Of a stretch of 64,000 bases of DNA, positions 60,102-64,000 are shown in pieces. Position numbers and translations under genes: made by a program. How positions within the stretch are numbered: the first letter of the stretch is position 1; every line of letters begins with the position of its first letter. A model generated the notes under the pieces. The model was given only the letters and a program-made list of their open reading frames with translations, had not been told where the DNA came from and searched no databases. Origin of the DNA: Pseudorasbora parva (lineage: Eukaryota; Chordata; Actinopteri; Cypriniformes; Gobionidae); contig NC_090177.1 of NCBI RefSeq assembly GCF_024679245.1, positions 27,210,175 through 27,274,174 on the forward strand, written 5' to 3'.

Positions 60102-60195
60102 GCTCCAGTGGCGCAATCGGTCAGCGCGCGGTACTTATAAGGCAGTACACAGCAGAGCAATGCCGAGGTTGTGAGTTCGAGCCTCCCCTGGAGCA
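60102..60195 (+). tRNA. tRNA-Ile(UAU), A64C
   Basis: A64C T-stem mismatch; the last of the nine copies with this change. Confidence 0.83.
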
Positions 60196-60558
60196 TGGTT
60201 TTAGAAAGCAAGAGATGTTATAGAAGCAAATCATTTCAGAGTCTTAGTTAAAAGATTGTTTGAGCATTGCATGGCTGTCAGCAATTAGAAAAATTCTCCA
60301 AAAAGTGAAGCAAAAGTTCTAACATTATTTCTTCATTGTTCATTAAAAGAGAGATCAAGGGCTATTGGATAGCATAGCATTTTATTGGACAGGTATCTTC
60401 AATAGAGGTACACAATTGGTAGAATGTGTAGTAAACAATCGTCATGAGAGGCGTACGGGTAGAATTTGTGTAATCAGGCTTAGTAGCCTAGATTTAAAAT
60501 GCACCGATTGTGTTCTGTTTTCTCACATGGTGTTTAGTAACATGTCCCAGAGTCAGCC

Positions 60559-60652
60559 GCTCCAGTGGCGCAATCGGTCAGCGCGCGGTACTTATAAGGC
60601 AGTACACAGCAGAGCAATGCCGAGGTTGTGAGTTCGAGCCTCACCTGGAGCA
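60559..60652 (+). tRNA. tRNA-Ile(UAU), intact
   Basis: Consensus exons and intron. Confidence 0.95.
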
Positions 60653-61016
60653 TGGTTTTAGAAAGCAAGAGATGTTATAGAAGCAAATCATTTCAGAGTC
60701 TTACTTGAAAGATTGTTTGAGCATTGCATGGCTGTCAGCAATTAGAAAAATTCTCCAAAAAGTGAAGCAAAAGTTCTAACATTATTTCGTCATTGTTCAT
60801 TAAAAGAGAGATCAAGGGCTATTGGATAGTATAGCATTTTTATTGGACAGGTATCTTCAATAGAGGTACACAATTGGTAGAATGTGTAGTAAACAATCGT
60901 CATGAGAGGCTTACGGGTAGAATTTGTGTAATCAGGCTTAGTAGCCTAGATTTAAAATGCACCGATTGTGTTCTGTTTTCTCACATGGTGTTTAGTAACA
61001 TGTCCCAAAGTCAGCA

Positions 61017-61110
61017 GCTCCAGTGGCGCAATCGGTCAGCGCGCAGTACTTATAAGGCAGTACACAGCCGAGCTATGCCAAGGTTGTGAGTTCGAGCCTC
61101 ACCTGGAGCA
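61017..61110 (+). tRNA. tRNA-Ile(UAU), G28A/G43A subfamily
   Basis: CAGTA/TGCCA stem, GCCGAGCT intron end, discriminator A. Confidence 0.8.
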
Positions 61111-61473
61111 TGATTTTAGAAAGCAAGAGATGTTATAGAAGCAAGTCATTTCAGAGTCTTACTTGAAAGATTGTTTGAGCATTGCATGGCTGTCAGCAAT
61201 TAGAAAATTTCTCCAAAAAGTGAAGCAAAATTTCTAACATTATTTCGTCATTGTTCATTAAAAGAGAGATCAAGGGCTATTGGATAGCATAGCATTTTAT
61301 TGGACAGGTATCTTCAATAGAGGTACACAATTGGTAGAATGTGTAGTAAACAATCGTCATGAGAGGCTTACGGGTAGAATTTGTGTAATCAGGCTTAGTA
61401 GCCTAGATTTAAAATGCACCGATTGTGTTCTGTTTTCTCACATGGTGTTTAGTAACATGTCCCAGAGTCAGCC

Positions 61474-61567
61474 GCTCCAGTGGCGCAATCGGTCAGCGCG
61501 CAGTACTTATAAGGCAGTACACAGCCGAGCTATGCCAAGGTTGTGAGTTCGAGCCTCACCTGGAGCG
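61474..61567 (+). tRNA. tRNA-Ile(UAU), G28A/G43A subfamily, discriminator G
   Basis: As 61017 but with A73G and a GCCGCTCC upstream junction instead of GCAGCTCC, suggesting exchange between subfamilies. Confidence 0.79.
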
Positions 61568-61930
61568 TGGTTTTAGAAAGCAAGAGATGTTATAGAAGCA
61601 AGTCATTTCAGAGTCTTACTTGAAAGATTGTTTGAGCATTGCATGGCTGTCAGCAATTAGAAAAATTATTAAAAAAGTGAAGCAAAAGTTCTAACATTAT
61701 TTCCTCATTGTTCATTAAAAGAGAGATCAAGGGCTAATGGATAGCATAGCATTTTATTGGACAGGTATCTTCAATAGAGGTACACAATTGGTAGAATGTG
61801 TAGTAAACAATCGTCATGAGAGGCTTACGGGTAGAATTTGTGTAATCAGGCTTAGTAGCCTAGATTTAAAATGCACCGATTGTGTTCTGTTTTCTCACAT
61901 GGGGTTTAGTAACAAGTCCCAAAGTCAGCC

Positions 61931-62024
61931 GCTCCAGTGGCGCAATCGGTTAGCGCGCGGTACTTATAAAGCAGTACACAGCAGAGCAATGCCGAGGTTG
62001 TGAGTTCGAGCCTCACCTGGAGCA
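61931..62024 (+). tRNA. tRNA-Ile(UAU), intact (GGTTAGC D loop)
   Basis: Identical to 57491 including flanks. Confidence 0.94.
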
Positions 62025-62386
62025 TGGTTTTAGAAAGCAAGAGATGTTATAGAAGCAAGTCATTTCAGAGTCTTACTTTAAAGATTGTTTGAGTATTGGA
62101 TGGCTGTCATCAATTAAAAGAGTTATCAGAAAGTAATGCAAAAGGTCTAACACTATATGTTCATTGTTCATTAAAAGAGAGTTCCAGTGCTATTGGATAG
62201 CCCAGTGTTTTATTGGACAGGTATATTCAATTGAGGTACACAAGTGGTAGAATGTGTAGTAAACATTCATCATGAGAGGCTTACGGGTAGAGTTTGTGCA
62301 ATCAGGCTTTGTTGCCTAGATTTAAAATGCACCGATTGTGTTCTGTTTTCTCACATGGTGTTTAGTAACATGTACCAGAGTCAGCC

Positions 62387-62480
62387 GCTCCAGTGGCGCA
62401 ATCGGTCAGTGCGCGGTACTTATAAGGCAGTACACAGCAGAGCTATGCCGAGGTTGTGAGTTCGAGCCTCACCTGGAGCA
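62387..62480 (+). tRNA. tRNA-Ile(UAU), D-stem C23T wobble
   Basis: Duplicate of 57947. Confidence 0.88.
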
Positions 62481-62844
62481 TGGTTTTAGAAAGCAAGAGA
62501 TGTTATAGAAGCAAGTCATTTCAGAGTCTTACTTGAAAGATTGTTTGAGCATTGCATGGCTGTCAGCAATTAGAAAAATTCTCAAAAAAATTGAAGCAAA
62601 AGTTCTAACATTATTTTGTAATTTTTCATTAAAAGAGAGTTCAAGGGCTAATGGATAGCATAGCATTTTATTGGACAGGTATCTTCAATAGAGGTACACA
62701 ATTGGTAGAATGTGTAGTACACATTCGTCATGAGAGGCTTATGGGTAGAGTTTGTGTAATCAGGCTTAGTAGCCTAAATTTAAAATGCACCGATTGTGTT
62801 CTGTTTTCTCACATGGTGTTTAGTAACATGTCCCAGAGTCAGCC

Positions 62845-62938
62845 GCTCCAGTGGCGCAATCGGTCAGTGAGCGGTACTTATAAGGCAGTACACAGCAGAG
62901 CAATGCCGAGGTTGTGAGTTCAAGCCTCACCTGGAGCA
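62845..62938 (+). tRNA. tRNA-Ile(UAU), D-stem and T-loop changes
   Basis: Duplicate of 58405 with the same GTGA and G57A changes. Confidence 0.8.
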
Positions 62939-63300
62939 TGGTTTTAGAAAGCAAGAGATGTTATAGAAGCAAGTCATTTCAGAGTCTTACTTTAAAGATT
63001 GTTTGAGTATTGGATGGCTGTCATCAATTAAAAGAGTTTTCAGAAAGTAATGCAAAAGGTCTAACACTATATGTTCATTGTTCATTAAAAGAGAGTTCCA
63101 GTGCTATTGGATAGCCCAGTGTTTTATTGGACAGGTATATTCAATTGAGGTACACAATTGGTAGAATGTGTAGTAAACATTCGTCATGAGAGGCTTACGG
63201 GTAGAGTTTGTGTAATCAGGCTTAGTAGCCTAGATTTAAAATGCACCAATTGTGTTCTGTTTTCTCACATGGTGTTTAATAACATGTACCAGAGTCAGCA

Positions 63301-63394
63301 GCTCCAGTGGCGCAATCGGTCAGCGCGCGGTACTTATAAGGCAGTACACAGCAGAGCAATGCCGAGGTTGTGAGTTCGAGCCTCACCTGGAGCA
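63301..63394 (+). tRNA. tRNA-Ile(UAU), intact
   Basis: Duplicate of 58861. Confidence 0.95.
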
Positions 63395-63758
63395 TGGTTT
63401 TAGAAAGCAAGAGATGTTATAGAAGCAAATCATTTCAGAATCTTAGTTAAAAGATTGTTTGAGCATTGCATGGCTGTCAGCAATTAGAAAAATTCTCAAA
63501 AAAAGTGAAGCAAAAGTTCTAACATTATTTCGTCATTGTTCATTAAAAGAGAGATCAAGGGCTAATGGATAGCATAGCATTTTATTGGACAGGTATCTTC
63601 AATAGAGGTACACAATTGGTAGAATGTGTAGTAAACAATCGTCATGAGAGGCTTACGGGTAGAATTTGTGTAATCAGGCTTAGTAGCCTAGATTTAAAAT
63701 GCACCGATTGTGTTCTGTTTTCTCACATGGGGTTTAGTAACAAGTCCCAGAGTCAGCC

Positions 63759-63852
63759 GCTCCAGTGGCGCAATCGGTCAGCGCGCGGTACTTATAAGGC
63801 AGTACAGAGCAGAGCAATGCCGAGGTTGTGAGTTCGAGCCTCACCTGGAGCA
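63759..63852 (+). tRNA. tRNA-Ile(UAU), intact exons, intron variant
   Basis: Duplicate of 59319. It is the last full copy; the window ends 148 bp into the following spacer, so the array continues. Confidence 0.94.
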
Positions 63853-64000
63853 TGGTTTTAGAAAGCAAGAGATGTTATAGAAGCAAATCATTTCAGAGTC
63901 TTACTTAAAAGATTGTTTGAGCATTAAATGGCTGTCAGCAATTAGAAAAATTCTTAAAAAAGTGAAGCAAAAGTTCTAACATTATTTCGTCATTGTTCAT

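Larger units (their letters stand above)
25926..64000 (+). repeat. Tandem array of intron-containing tRNA-Ile(UAU) genes
   Basis: Eighty-six head-to-tail units, each with one 94-bp tRNA gene on the + strand, plus a decayed border copy. Start-to-start spacing is mostly 456-458 bp, and 324 bp in twenty units. Three spacer classes occur. Type A has GGATAGCATAGCATTTTATT. Type B has GGATAGCCCAGTGTTTTATT and a distinct AGAGTTATCAGAAAGTAATG segment. Type C lacks about 133 bp and reads GGATACCATTGTG. The array runs off the right edge, so its true size is unknown. Confidence 0.95.
61623..64000 (+). repeat. 4440-bp higher-order duplication, right copy
   Basis: Matches 57183-59560, including rare variants such as ATTTTGTAATTTTTC in the spacer near 62615. 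Confidence 0.85.

Noticed and set aside
26093..63831. Dozens of near-identical 60-104 codon open frames in the array (for example 27787-28053, 34416-34682), resembling a conserved small-protein family
   Set aside because: Their C-terminal third is translated from the tRNA gene itself and the rest from spacer. Short units delete the N-terminal half, another frame opens instead, and similarity is explained by recent DNA duplication. No start context, domain or signal supports translation.
25926..64000. CRISPR-like or bacterial tandem-repeat system
   Set aside because: The units are 324-458 bp with internal Pol III tRNA genes and eukaryotic introns, the spacers are nearly identical rather than unique, and the flanking DNA holds fish transposons.
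25926..64000. tRNA-derived SINE family
   Set aside because: Units are strictly head-to-tail with constant period and share one junction. There is no poly-A or LINE-like tail and no target duplications, so they are tandem gene repeats and not retroposed SINEs.

Overview
The window reads as nuclear DNA of a teleost fish, most likely a cyprinid (zebrafish/carp group). It is AT-rich and has no convincing protein-coding gene. Its left part is packed with DNA-transposon relics of kinds common in cyprinids (hAT, Tc1/mariner, TTAA-flanked TIR elements, foldback MITEs). The organism call rests on recognising these families by eye.

Positions 1-25,925 are transposon-rich intergenic or intronic DNA. The best-supported elements are a TIR element (244-1037), a broken Tc1-like copy with later insertions (3597-5578), a TTAA-flanked TIR element (7502-8484), a foldback element (12845-13146), a hAT element with a near-perfect 8-bp target-site duplication (14777-16760), and a second hAT element with a perfect 8-bp duplication (20366-22605) inside an older TTAA-flanked repeat (19351-22710). 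A relative of that older repeat lies at 10782-11571. One possible short exon (18051-18115) is listed at low confidence.

From 25,926 to the right edge the window is one head-to-tail tandem array of intron-containing tRNA-Ile genes with anticodon UAU. I place 86 copies plus one decayed copy at the left border, all on the + strand. The usual period is 457-458 bp; twenty copies have a 324-bp period because about 133 bp of spacer is missing. A typical gene is 94 bp: a 38-nt exon, a 20-nt intron after position 37 and a 36-nt exon, with internal A and B boxes and a TTTT terminator three bases past the discriminator. About forty copies have every exon base intact. The rest fall into subfamilies that share defects (C56A in the B box, A64C in the T stem, G28A+G43A in the anticodon stem, a broken terminator), so defective units have been amplified along with intact ones.

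The array has higher-order structure: a 4440-bp duplication identical by eye over at least 2.38 kb at the right end, a 6784-bp duplication, and an alternating 457/324-bp dimer of about 782 bp in the middle. Two copies of a 0.7-kb Harbinger-type transposon sit at the same position of two units, so they were copied with the array. The many 60-104 codon open frames in this region read through spacer and tRNA sequence and are not genes.
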